Origin: Gracilimonas sp040882225
GTDB lineage: Bacteria > Bacteroidota > Rhodothermia > Balneolales > Balneolaceae
Direction of reading: 5' to 3'
DNA length: 64,000 nt
Assembly (NCBI GenBank): GCA_040882225.1
Contig: JBBEBR010000012.1
Location: 20,384 to 84,383 of the forward strand
The notes under the pieces are model-generated. The model ran no database searches, was not told where the DNA came from, and saw only the letters and a list, made by a program, of their open reading frames with translations. A program made the position numbers and the translations under genes. Below are positions 53,582 through 61,922 of the stretch, in pieces. Position 1 is the stretch's first letter; each line of letters begins with the position of its first letter.

Positions 53582-54257
53582 AGAAATTCAACGAAGCATC
53601 ATGGGGTTAAGTCAGTCGGTAGAAGATTATTTAAAAGCGATTTTTGTTTTGGAATCGGAAGGTGAGGTAGCATCAACAACAAATATCGCGAGTGCGCTAA
53701 ACGTTTCGTCCGCCTCAGTTACAAACATGCTAAAACGCCTTTCCAAGCTAAAATTGCTGGACCATCAGTCTTATAAAGGAGCCGCTTTAACTCCTGCTGG
53801 AAAAAAGATAGCCCTCGAAATTCTCAGGCATCACCGTTTGCTGGAGCTTTACCTGAAAGAAGTAATGGGTTATTCCTGGGATGAAGTTCATGATGAAGCT
53901 GAAAAACTCGAACATCATATTTCGGAACAATTTGAAGACCGCATCGCGGAGCTGCTAAATCATCCCACGCATGATCCTCATGGTGATCCTATCCCCACCA
54001 AAGACGGAGTGATGCCGGAAATGGCGCAGCTTTCTATCGTGGATGCCGAGAAAGATACCACTTACATTATTGGGAGAGTGAAAGATCAGGATCCAGAACT
54101 GCTTCGATATCTCGAAAAGATTGGTATCATTCCTGGTGTAAAAATTGAAGTACTGGATAAAGCTCCTTTCAACGGTCCGGTAAAAGTGCTTTTGGAAGAC
54201 AAGGAAGAGGTAATTGGGAATAATATCGCGAGCGAAGTTTTCCTGGTTGAAGCATAA
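53574..54257 (+). CDS. DtxR/MntR-family metal-dependent regulator
   Basis: A 227-residue repressor with N-terminal winged helix (SVEDYLKAIFVLESEGEVAS, then ASALNVSSASVTNMLKRL). The metal-sensing helix is EVHDEAEKLEHHISEQFEDR. The E-x-x-E-H pattern and the Asp in EDYLK match MntR-like (Mn) ligands better than the Cys/Met type of iron regulators, though Lys replaces one expected Glu (EDYLK instead of EDYIE). The C-terminal FeoA-like domain is GIIPGVKIEVLDKAPFNGPV. I start at ATG 53574, which overlaps the thioredoxin stop; the longer frame from 53550 is less likely. Target sites are not proved. It may control the metal-type TonB receptor at 56860. Confidence 0.88.
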   Translation: MSKEIQRSIMGLSQSVEDYLKAIFVLESEGEVASTTNIASALNVSSASVTNMLKRLSKLKLLDHQSYKGAALTPAGKKIALEILRHHRLLELYLKEVMGYSWDEVHDEAEKLEHHISEQFEDRIAELLNHPTHDPHGDPIPTKDGVMPEMAQLSIVDAEKDTTYIIGRVKDQDPELLRYLEKIGIIPGVKIEVLDKAPFNGPVKVLLEDKEEVIGNNIASEVFLVEA

Positions 54258-54428
54258 GGTAACTATTATATTAGTTTACATTAGAAAATGTGATTTTTAC
54301 GTTCAAAATTTGATCAAAATGAAACATTCATAACAATTTATTATAAAAGTAATAGTTGCAAAAGAAACTTTGCATATGTAATATAGGTTCTAATAAGGGA
54401 ATCGATATACAGATTCAGATATAATAAT

Positions 54429-54611
54429 ATGGATAAAAGAAAAACAAATACCGTTCCTAGTAAAGGGGAAAGACTTAATTGGACTCCTAAAGATAAAGCA
54501 GGGAATGTATATCTTAAATCTTTGGACATAAAAGCCGAAGAAGTGCCTTCCGAAAAAATACAAAGAGCTAAAAGATTTGTAAATGGTGATGCTCGTCTAG
54601 TTGTTGCCTGA
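54429..54611 (+). CDS. Unrecognised 60-residue basic protein (island module, gene 1)
   Basis: A short basic protein, rich in Lys (about a fifth of the residues), with no domain that I recognise. It begins DKRKTNTVPSKGERLNWTPK and ends QRAKRFVNGDARLVVA. Its TGA stop is directly followed by the TTG start of the next gene, so the two are likely translated as a pair. It lies in an AT-rich stretch unlike its surroundings. Short first gene plus longer second gene recalls toxin-antitoxin layouts, but nothing in the sequence confirms that. Confidence 0.55.
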   Translation: MDKRKTNTVPSKGERLNWTPKDKAGNVYLKSLDIKAEEVPSEKIQRAKRFVNGDARLVVA

Positions 54612-55160
54612 TTGCATACTATTTATCCAATTAAATTTATACAAAAAGATTCTTGCAGAGACAATACTGATCATTTATATAGTATTATCTATACTTTTTT
54701 TTCCAATGAAACAAAGCTTAAATATGTTTTAAGAGCAGAGTATTTTACTACTGATACTTTTGCTATTAAATTTTATGCTAAAAGGCACAAAAGGCTTTCT
54801 GACAGGTATAGAAGGCTTGTAAATTTGGGTGATGTAAGGAATATATTGCTTACAGCCGGACAATTAGTACCTCTTCTTTTGAAAGAAAATCCTACGGCTT
54901 CATTTGCAATAGCTGCAACCAGTAGTTTTGATCCTGTTGTTTATGCATTAGAACCAAGATCAGAAAATCAGAGATATAGGGTCTATAGTACATTAATTGA
55001 GAGATTTTTCGGGACAGAAACCTTCAAACATTTTACCTACAAAGAAATTAGTTGTTACCTATTAATAAATAAGGGTAATGAAGATTTATTTATTAAGCTT
55101 AACGAAATAGAAGATAGCTTTAAAAACACATATAATGATTTATTAAATATTGAAGATTAA
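54612..55160 (+). CDS. Unrecognised 182-residue protein (island module, gene 2)
   Basis: The start is TTG, directly after the upstream stop; there is no ATG nearby. No known domain is recognised. Mid-protein features are LRAEYFTTDTFAIKFYAKRH, then NPTASFAIAATSSF. NQRYRVYSTLIERFF and EISCYLLINKG are hints of an alpha/beta fold. I have a vague memory of similar hypotheticals in Bacteroidota with the N-P-x-A-S-F and R-(F/Y)-R-V-Y motifs, usually beside a small gene, but cannot confirm it. It converges with the P63C gene, overlapping by four bases. The role is unknown. Confidence 0.55.
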   Translation: MHTIYPIKFIQKDSCRDNTDHLYSIIYTFFSNETKLKYVLRAEYFTTDTFAIKFYAKRHKRLSDRYRRLVNLGDVRNILLTAGQLVPLLLKENPTASFAIAATSSFDPVVYALEPRSENQRYRVYSTLIERFFGTETFKHFTYKEISCYLLINKGNEDLFIKLNEIEDSFKNTYNDLLNIED

Positions 55161-56146
55161 CCTTCACCCTTTCCTTTAGGGTCGAATTCTAAGGCTGTTT
55201 TAAGCTTCTTATCGAAACCTTCTGGTGATTTTGGCTTAGGTTCTATCAATTCCTTTTGTTCTTGGAATGTAAGTTCTTGTTGACCGTATTTTTTATTCCA
55301 TAATTTCTCAAAATCTTTCCATGTATCAGATACACTCATTAATGTAATTACACTTACTAAAATCTTTTGTAGTTGTTCTATTCCTTCTTCTTTTGTCAGT
55401 CTCTGATGGAAACGGTACTTTCTATTTCCTTTTTCCGTTTTTGGAGTAATATCTTGTAGTGCCTCTAAAACTCCCTTGGGTAAAATTGAGTAAACATATT
55501 TCTTTGTCCAATAACCGATTACCCCTGGTCTGTTTTGAATATTTATATTACCGGACATAAAATAGCCCCAATCATTAAGCTTGAATATCTCTTTATAAAA
55601 CTCATCTGGAAATCTTTTTTGCCAAGGAAGTAATTCTTCTGAGATATATTGTTTTAAAATCTTTTGTAGTTCTTGCCTCTCTCTATCGTACTGGTATCCC
55701 GTAGCCTCATCAACAAGGGCAATGATACCAACTTTAGCAAAACTTCTCATAAGTATCTCGCATTGATCTGCAATTATGCTTTGCCTTGGTGATAGATGAA
55801 TCTCTTTTCTGGCTTGCAAGAATGCATCACATATATCCGCTAAAACTGTTGCTTCATAACCATTAATTTTTTGGTTTCCCCGATAGCAATCTATAGGTTC
55901 AAAGTGTTCCTTTGTTTTGTCTTTATAGATAAAGGGTTTAAGTGATTTTTGTTCTAAATATCGGTTTAATCTGGTTCCGGCGGTTTGCTTACCATCTTCA
56001 ACTTCATCCACCATTTTCAAGGCAGTTTGCATATTTCTTCCTGATAATACTCTTGTTCCATCTTCTAAAACGTAACAAGGAATCTCAAGACCGTTGAGTT
56101 CTAAAACACCCTCATGTATTATTTTATGCGCTTCTTTCTTATTCAT
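55157..56146 (-). CDS. P63C-domain protein
   Basis: A 329-residue protein carrying a P63C-type domain, a phage- and mobile-element-associated domain of unknown activity. It includes DEATGYQYDRERQELQKIL and SEELLPWQKRFPDEFYKEIF, the family core at about residues 150-200. The N-terminus (GLEIPCYVLEDGTRVLSGRN) resembles phage-type proteins of the same group. No catalytic residues are obvious. It is AT-rich and lies beside the broken transposase, so it is probably acquired. Three GTTAGT repeats lie just upstream of the start. Confidence 0.82.
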   Translation of the reverse strand: MNKKEAHKIIHEGVLELNGLEIPCYVLEDGTRVLSGRNMQTALKMVDEVEDGKQTAGTRLNRYLEQKSLKPFIYKDKTKEHFEPIDCYRGNQKINGYEATVLADICDAFLQARKEIHLSPRQSIIADQCEILMRSFAKVGIIALVDEATGYQYDRERQELQKILKQYISEELLPWQKRFPDEFYKEIFKLNDWGYFMSGNINIQNRPGVIGYWTKKYVYSILPKGVLEALQDITPKTEKGNRKYRFHQRLTKEEGIEQLQKILVSVITLMSVSDTWKDFEKLWNKKYGQQELTFQEQKELIEPKPKSPEGFDKKLKTALEFDPKGKGEG

Positions 56147-56155
56147 TTATTAAAT

Positions 56156-56177
56156 GTTAGTAAGTTAGTGGGTTAGT
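56156..56177. repeat. Three 8-bp-spaced GTTAGT iterons
   Basis: GTTAGT occurs at 56156-56161, 56164-56169 and 56172-56177, an exact 8-bp period. It ends nine bases from the P63C start codon on the minus strand. Short phased repeats of this kind often bind a protein. A related GTTAGTG occurs at 56821. Confidence 0.5.
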
Positions 56178-56763
56178 CATATTTTGAGCCAGCCAGTAGC
56201 TCTTGGTAATGCCAAGGCTTCAACCTTACTGCCTCTTTGAAGTATTCGGACTACTGGAGTCTTACCATTAGTGCCTGCTTGAAGACCGTTCATTGTAACT
56301 CTTTTCTTTTAGAAAGACTTCTATTCTTATTCTCACCACCTACATAACCCTCATCAACTTCTATAGTGCCATCTAATTGTTCATCATCAGAGATGCCGAA
56401 ACAGTTACGGATTCTGTGAAGCATGAACCAAGCTGTTTTTTGAGTAACATCTAAGTCTTTAGCTAACTGAACAGATGAAATACCTTTAGAATGAGAAGTA
56501 ACAAGGTAAATAGCGATAAACCATGTTTGGAGAGATACTTTAGTATTGTCAAAAAGAGTAGCGGTTTTAACATTGAAATACTTTCCAAAATTCTTGCACT
56601 TATACTTATTATCTTTACAATCATACACCTTTGAAGTAGGATCAAAAGGAGAAATAACAATACCATTCCATCGAAGCCTTTCTATATGATTTATGCAAGT
56701 TTGCTCATCAGGAAAAGTTTTGACAAGTTCTAGTATTGATTTGAAGTCTTTTGTATCAATCAT
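56177..56763 (-). pseudogene. Broken IS1595-type transposase
   Basis: The 157-codon frame (from 56763) has the N-terminal zinc-like RLRWNGIVISPFDPTSKVYD stretch and the catalytic start QTAWFMLHRIRN-like (AWFMLHRIRNCFG) and VDEGYVGGENKN, typical of the IS1595/ISXO2 family. It stops at 56290. In another frame immediately after, MNGLQAGTNGKTPVVRILQR and GSKVEALALPRATG continue the transposase, ending at 56177. So there is a frameshift near 56290, and the last part of the enzyme is missing. The gene cannot make a full transposase and marks a dead insertion in the island. Confidence 0.8.
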
Positions 56764-56800
56764 GAGAGTGTTCGTTAATCGCTGACTAATATAGTAGATT

Positions 56801-56831
56801 GTTACACTAAATTCTATTTAGTTAGTGTAAC
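56801..56831. repeat. Inverted repeat beside the broken transposase
   Basis: GTTACACTAA (56801-56810) and TTAGTGTAAC (56822-56831) are perfect 10-bp arms with 11 bases between. It lies 38 bases from the transposase start and 29 bases past the TonB receptor stop. It could be an element end or a hairpin ending the receptor transcript. Confidence 0.6.
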
Positions 56832-56859
56832 CTTGTATATAGTCAACAAAAATAGCCCA

Positions 56860-59058
56860 TCACTTCACAGAAAAGGAAATTCCTGCCATAAATCTTCTGC
56901 CCTGAATAGGGCCAAAAACGTAATCGGTTGCAAAATCATTACTAAAAGGACGATCAGGTGCTATAATGGGATCCTTTTGGGTATAATCGAAAATATTTTT
57001 GGCAACCGCGAAAAGCTTGATCTCATTTTTCAATGTTTTAGAGACTTTAAGGTTTTGTTCGGTGAAAGTATCCGAATACCGGCTTTTGTTTGGGTATTCC
57101 GGCAACAGCATTTTCCCGGTTAAACGGCCGGTATAATCTAATGTAACGGCCGCTTTGGTAAAGGTGTAGGTTGCGTTAAAAACCGCAGAAAATCGTGGAG
57201 AAAAAGGCAGCTTTTCCACAGTATTATTATCCGCACTGTAAACATCCTGAACAGTTATGCCAATCATATAAGTAAATGGCGCAATGAAATTATGTGCCAG
57301 GTTCAGAGAGATTCCTCTCGAAACCGAATGCCCGTCAAGATTCGAGTAAATAATTTGATTTGGAGTGCTGTAATCGGGGATGATTTGATTGGAAAATTTC
57401 GTGTAGAAAACATCCAGATCGGCATTTAGAATGGAAGGCCCAATATCAATAATTTGATTCAAATTGACCGCTATATTATGAGAACGTTCAGGCTCGAGAG
57501 ACTCAGCTATTACAACCTGCCTTGATCCAGTGAGAGCTTCATGTTCTTCCGTGAACAAGTTAACAATGCGGAATCCTGTCCCAGTATTTAATCGAAAAGT
57601 AGTATGGCTCCCCGGTTTCACTTTCACATTAAAACGTGGGGAAAATATAATCCCGTGCTCCTCATGTTGATCGGCACGAATTCCCAATAAGGTGCGGAAA
57701 GTTTCATTCAAAATATGATCAAACTGAAGGAATAATCCCGGAACAAAGTGATTGTCAGCTGAACCGCCAGCAAGAATTTGCTCATTAAAAACCTGGTCGA
57801 GTGCATCGTATCGAATAGCTGCACCAGAAAGCAGATCTGCTTTCTGGGAAAGAGATTTTTTCCAAATCAGGTTTGTGAAAAATGTCTGCTGCGTGGCTTC
57901 ATAATGATAATCTCCATAAAAACTATTTTGGTCGTGATAGGCGAAAGAAGCATCAATTTTAAAGTCGGAATCAAAAGGGAGATCATAGCTTCCAAATAAT
58001 TCCATCCTTCGGGTGTATACAGATTCTCCATAAATGCTATCGCTTCCTCTTAAAGAATGTTCATAATTTTCAACACCGCCCATACGATCTTCATAATAAA
58101 TTTTAGCTCCGAGAGAGGTCTTTTTTAAACCGGGGCGATCAAACCTCCACTTATTAAACAAAGTTAGGCGGGTGTCTTGTGTGAGATCGGAGAAGCCGTC
58201 ATTATTTTCATCAATAAATCGGTTTGAGTTGTACAAGCTGCCGCTGAATAAAACATTTGAATTTCCAACCTTCGGAGAAAAAGCCGCATTTACATTATGT
58301 TCTGCATGTGTGCTGGAACTGATTTGTGCAGAAAAAAGAGGTGCTGATTTAGGATCAATGGTAATTATATTCACTACACCTCCCATCGCCTGACTCCCAT
58401 AAAGAGTGGAATTGGGGCCTTTTATAATCTCCAGATTCTGAATGATGTTTGGATTTATACCATTTAACCCGTAAACAGCTGCCAATGCTCCCATCACCGG
58501 CATTCCGTCAATAAGCACCGAAGTATAAGGGCCATCCATTCCATTTATTCGGATACTATTTGTCCCGCAAACTGCGCATTCAACCTGATTATATAAACCA
58601 TTGATATACTTAACGGCATCCATCAGGTTGTCAGAAGCGGATTTATTAAGCACATCTTTTGAAACCCAACTTACTTTAACCGGAGATTCTTTGATGGTCA
58701 TTTCGGTCATTGTGCCGGTAACCACAAGCGGTTCCAGTTCTGTAATGGATTCCTGAAGATGTACTTCAATGAAAAAATCCTGTCCTTCTACAGATATTTT
58801 TTGCCTGAAAGGTTCATATCCAACCGCACTTACAAACAAGAGATGCTCCCCTGAGGGTATATTCAGAAGCAGAAATTTCCCATCATTATCAGTAAATGTT
58901 CCTTTATTCAGAGATTGAATTCCAACAGTTGCAGAAACAAGCGGCTCATCATTCGAAATTACAACTCCCTTGACAGAAGACTGTGCAAATGTTTGATTAA
59001 ACGAACTCAACATCAATAAGAAAAACAAAAGTTGATGTCTTATTTTAGATGCATACAT
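56860..59058 (-). CDS. TonB-dependent outer membrane receptor (metal/siderophore type)
   Basis: A 732-residue receptor. A signal peptide ending TFAQ is followed by a carboxypeptidase-regulatory-like domain (VKGVVISNDEPLVSATVGIQ). The plug domain begins LEPLVVTGTMTEMTIKESPV and includes QVECAVCGTNSIRINGMDG, a CxxC motif of unknown use, then YTSVLIDGMPVMGALAAVYG. The barrel ends in a Phe-rich strand (GRRFMAGISFSV). TonB-driven uptake of a metal complex or a vitamin is likely. A DtxR-like palindrome at 59087-59104 precedes the gene. Confidence 0.88.
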   Translation of the reverse strand: MYASKIRHQLLFFLLMLSSFNQTFAQSSVKGVVISNDEPLVSATVGIQSLNKGTFTDNDGKFLLLNIPSGEHLLFVSAVGYEPFRQKISVEGQDFFIEVHLQESITELEPLVVTGTMTEMTIKESPVKVSWVSKDVLNKSASDNLMDAVKYINGLYNQVECAVCGTNSIRINGMDGPYTSVLIDGMPVMGALAAVYGLNGINPNIIQNLEIIKGPNSTLYGSQAMGGVVNIITIDPKSAPLFSAQISSSTHAEHNVNAAFSPKVGNSNVLFSGSLYNSNRFIDENNDGFSDLTQDTRLTLFNKWRFDRPGLKKTSLGAKIYYEDRMGGVENYEHSLRGSDSIYGESVYTRRMELFGSYDLPFDSDFKIDASFAYHDQNSFYGDYHYEATQQTFFTNLIWKKSLSQKADLLSGAAIRYDALDQVFNEQILAGGSADNHFVPGLFLQFDHILNETFRTLLGIRADQHEEHGIIFSPRFNVKVKPGSHTTFRLNTGTGFRIVNLFTEEHEALTGSRQVVIAESLEPERSHNIAVNLNQIIDIGPSILNADLDVFYTKFSNQIIPDYSTPNQIIYSNLDGHSVSRGISLNLAHNFIAPFTYMIGITVQDVYSADNNTVEKLPFSPRFSAVFNATYTFTKAAVTLDYTGRLTGKMLLPEYPNKSRYSDTFTEQNLKVSKTLKNEIKLFAVAKNIFDYTQKDPIIAPDRPFSNDFATDYVFGPIQGRRFMAGISFSVK

Positions 59059-59086
59059 TTTTATTTAAATATATGACTAATATTAA

Positions 59087-59104
59087 ATTTAGACAAGGCT
59101 AAAT
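59087..59104. promoter_or_regulatory. Candidate metalloregulator operator before the TonB receptor
   Basis: ATTTAG (59087-59092) and CTAAAT (59099-59104) form a symmetric site with a 6-base centre (ACAAGG), 29 bases upstream of the receptor start at 59058. This is the size and symmetry of DtxR/MntR boxes, and a DtxR-type regulator is encoded at 53574. Binding is inferred, not shown. Confidence 0.45.
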
Positions 59105-59188
59105 ATTATCAAATCTAAAAAAACCTTATGAGGTCTTTGCTGCTAAAATTATTGCTAAAGTAGTGGCTACTTTATGATTTTTGCCAGA

Positions 59189-59398
59189 TTAGTTAGCCCC
59201 GTTTACCTCAAAAGAAACTTTCGCGTTTACTCCATACGACACAATCTTATTATCCTTGACCTCTGCTTTCATTTCTTTCACATATATGGAAGATATATTT
59301 TTAACAGATTGTGCGGCTTCTTTTAGGGCATTGTTAGTGGCATCGTCAAAGCTTTTATCGGATGATGCTATTACTTCAATTACTTTAACTACAGACAT
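59189..59398 (-). CDS. Dodecin family protein
   Basis: A 69-residue dodecin, a small protein that assembles into a hollow dodecamer and stores flavins or other ligands. The family pattern VKVIEVIASSDKSFDDATNN followed by ALKEAAQSVKNISSIYVKEM is clear. The final SYGVNAKVSFEV gives the last strand. The purine run AGAGAGAAAA before ATG 59398 is a plausible ribosome-binding site. The next gene on the strand, 130 bases away, is the TonB receptor. It appears to be a single gene. Confidence 0.92.
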   Translation of the reverse strand: MSVVKVIEVIASSDKSFDDATNNALKEAAQSVKNISSIYVKEMKAEVKDNKIVSYGVNAKVSFEVNGAN

Positions 59399-59540
59399 TT
59401 TTTTTCTCTCTTATTTTATGCTTGGTGGGTTTTCAGTTTATACATTTAAACAAAGTGAGATAAAGCAGAATTCCCTTTAAACTTGAAGATTGTAGATGAT
59501 TTCAGATTAGCGTACCCAATATTCCGATCAGGGTTTGAGA

Positions 59541-59714
59541 TCAAAATCGCCTTTTTTCTTCATTACCGAAAAAAGCCCAAAGCCAGTTCATAGGATCATC
59601 TTTCGTAGTTATATTTTTAGGAAGTTTTTCACGAATGGCTGGTTCTGGATAATTATATAACTACGAAAAGAAAAGATTTGTAATTTTTGAACCACCTGAG
59701 ATTTTTTCTTTCAT
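59541..59714 (-). pseudogene. Decayed small gene with an in-frame TAG
   Basis: In the otherwise empty 59399-59833 stretch, a minus-strand frame starts at ATG 59714, meets TAG at 59661-59663 after 17 codons, then stays open for 39 codons to TGA at 59541-59543. The second part reads like protein (YPEPAIREKLPKNITT, DDPMNWLWAFFGNEEKRRF). A similar W-L-W-x-F-x-G-N-E stretch recurs at 62435-62500. No ribosome-binding site is clear. I take it as a gene relic; the family is unknown. The rest of the gap shows nothing. Confidence 0.4.
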
Positions 59715-59833
59715 TTTAACGCTTAATTAGTTATATCATATAAGTACCTTACTTTCTTACTTTTAAAGTGGGTATTAAAGTCGAAAGAGAAATTTCCAAA
59801 ATTGATTTTTTTATAACCCAAAACGCCATTGTC

Positions 59834-61135
59834 ATGAAGACTTTTACATGTAAGCCTCCCTTTGTCAATAAAATGTTTTTTCTGTTACTACTCCCTTTTT
59901 TCTTTGCTGCTTGTGACGACCAAAGGGTTCAAATAATTAAGTGGACTGAACTTGAACCGGTGTATATGACACAGGAGGAATTTAAAAAATCCGTAGCTAT
60001 GGAGAACTCCCGCGAACTGGAAAAACCGGGGAAAATTTATTTCTACGATAGTTATTTATTTGTAAACGAAATCAATAAAGGAGTACATATCATAGATAAC
60101 AGTAATCCTGCTGCCCCCACAAATATTGGATTTATAAATATCCCGGCCAATAAAGATATAGCGGTTAAAGGGGATTTATTATATGCAGACTCTCACACTG
60201 ACTTTTTGGTTTTTAATATTGAAGATATTCAGAATCCGGAATTGATAAATCGAATAGAAAATGTATTTGAAACATCAGCAAATATTCAACGTGGTTTTCC
60301 TTTTCAGGAAATAGACGCCTCCAAGGGAATAGTAGTAGATTGGAAAGAAGTTGAAATTGAAGAAGTTTGCGAAGTTGATTGTAGTTTTCATCAATCAACT
60401 GGTGGATGGCGTTTCGGTACAACAGCAGAATCTAGCGGAGGCGGCCCTATTACGCAGTCAGACGGTGGGGCTGCAACTGCCGGAATAGGAGGTTCCATGG
60501 CTCGTTTTGCCATAAATGGTGATTATCTGTATGCCGTAGATCACCGAAATTTGATCACCTTTGATATCTCTTCACAAATTCCAACTGAGGGAAATAAACG
60601 AGATGTTGGCTGGGCTATTGAAACGATATTTCCATACCAGCAGAATCTTTTTATAGGATCAGAAAGCGCCATGTATATATATGATATCAGTGATCCTGCT
60701 TTTCCAACACAGATTTCCATTTACAATCATTTTACAGCCTGCGATCCGGTAGTTGTGGAAGGAAATTTTGCCTATGTGACACTACGAGAAGGCGCCCGTT
60801 GCCCTCAACAAGGGGTAAACAGGCTTGAAGTGATAGACGTGGAAGATCCCGTTTATCCAAAAGAAATTGCTACTTATGAAATGTCAAATCCCCATGGACT
60901 TGGAATTGACGGAGGCTATCTTTTTATAAGTGAAGGAGACAAAGGTCTGAGAATTATGGATGCAACAGATCCTTATAAAATAACGCAACTGCGGCATATT
61001 GAAGATATTCGCACTTTTGATGTTATTCCTTTCAACAACGTATTAATGGTTACTGGTGAAACAGGTATTGTTCAATACGATTATAGCGATATTAATAATG
61101 TGGAGCATCTGAGTACAATTCCTGTTAAGGAGTGA
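59834..61135 (+). CDS. LVIVD-repeat surface lipoprotein
   Basis: A 433-residue lipoprotein with an LVIVD-type beta-propeller. The signal ends LLPFFFAACDDQ, the Cys being the lipid site. Propeller blades recur as GKIYFYDSYLFVNEINKGV, HIIDNSNPAAPTNIGFINIP, YLYAVDHRNLITFDISSQ and YIYDISDPAFPTQISIYN, the motif V-I-D-x-(S/E)-(N/D)-P. I start at ATG 59834, as only this gives a normal signal; the longer frame from 59768 does not. A Cys pair (EVCEVDCSF) near the middle may be a disulfide. It is likely exposed at the surface. A small export protein gene follows after 51 bases. Confidence 0.82.
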   Translation: MKTFTCKPPFVNKMFFLLLLPFFFAACDDQRVQIIKWTELEPVYMTQEEFKKSVAMENSRELEKPGKIYFYDSYLFVNEINKGVHIIDNSNPAAPTNIGFINIPANKDIAVKGDLLYADSHTDFLVFNIEDIQNPELINRIENVFETSANIQRGFPFQEIDASKGIVVDWKEVEIEEVCEVDCSFHQSTGGWRFGTTAESSGGGPITQSDGGAATAGIGGSMARFAINGDYLYAVDHRNLITFDISSQIPTEGNKRDVGWAIETIFPYQQNLFIGSESAMYIYDISDPAFPTQISIYNHFTACDPVVVEGNFAYVTLREGARCPQQGVNRLEVIDVEDPVYPKEIATYEMSNPHGLGIDGGYLFISEGDKGLRIMDATDPYKITQLRHIEDIRTFDVIPFNNVLMVTGETGIVQYDYSDINNVEHLSTIPVKE

Positions 61136-61186
61136 TCGATTAGGAAAAGAAGTGGTGCTTAATTGGAATTATATTATTTGTATCGG

Positions 61187-61903
61187 ATGAATTTTTTAAA
61201 AGCGGCTGTATTTTTACTGGTTCTTCTGTCACCCTCTTGCTTATTTGCACAAGCAGATATGGAAGATGTTATCTATTTAAAAAATGGAGGCATCTTAAGG
61301 GGAGAAATCATTGAAATGACAGAGAATATCTCCCTTCAAATTGAAACCGCAGGCAGAAACGTGATTGTGGTAAAGATGGAAGATGTGGAAGAAATAAAAA
61401 AAGAAGAAAAACCACTTCCTCGATACTACAAAAAATCAGGATATGTAAATTTTACCGGGCTGGATTATTTAACCGGCGATGAAAATTCTTCAGTGCTAAG
61501 GTTTCAGATGGTAAATGGATACCAATTTACGTCCGGTCTTTCAGCCGGTATTGGTATCGGGTTTATTACATATAATGATCCACTAAACGCGATATCTCTT
61601 TTCCTCGATCTGCGATATAAATTACTGGAAGCCAACACTACTCCCTTTATTTATTTTAAGAGTGGCTACAATTTCGCCTTGTCACCCAATGAGAATTACC
61701 CAATTGAAGAATACAGTGGCGGATATTTACTTAATCCCGGAATCGGCATTCAGTTTGATAACTCTGAAGGTTTTGGCTGGTATTTTAGTGCCGGATATAA
61801 TGTGGATAATTTGAACTATGAGGAGAGGGATTGGCAAGGTCGTGTTCTGGAAACTTCCCTTACCTATAAGCGCATCCATTTTGGTTTGGGGATGGCTTTT
61901 TAG
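61187..61903 (+). CDS. Exported outer-membrane-like protein with an N-terminal small domain
   Basis: A 238-residue exported protein with signal ending SCLFAQ. A short domain (about 20-65: EDVIYLKNGGILRGEIIEMT, then NVIVVKMEDVEEIKK) is typical of Bacteroidota envelope proteins. A beta-rich part follows with aromatic strands (GYQFTSGLSAGIGIGFITYN) and ends IHFGLGMAF, consistent with an outer membrane beta barrel. ATG 61187 gives the clean signal; the upstream TTG at 61163 is less likely. Exact function unknown. It precedes a small lipoprotein gene by 19 bases. Confidence 0.65.
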   Translation: MNFLKAAVFLLVLLSPSCLFAQADMEDVIYLKNGGILRGEIIEMTENISLQIETAGRNVIVVKMEDVEEIKKEEKPLPRYYKKSGYVNFTGLDYLTGDENSSVLRFQMVNGYQFTSGLSAGIGIGFITYNDPLNAISLFLDLRYKLLEANTTPFIYFKSGYNFALSPNENYPIEEYSGGYLLNPGIGIQFDNSEGFGWYFSAGYNVDNLNYEERDWQGRVLETSLTYKRIHFGLGMAF

Positions 61904-61922
61904 TCGGTTTTTATTTTTATTA

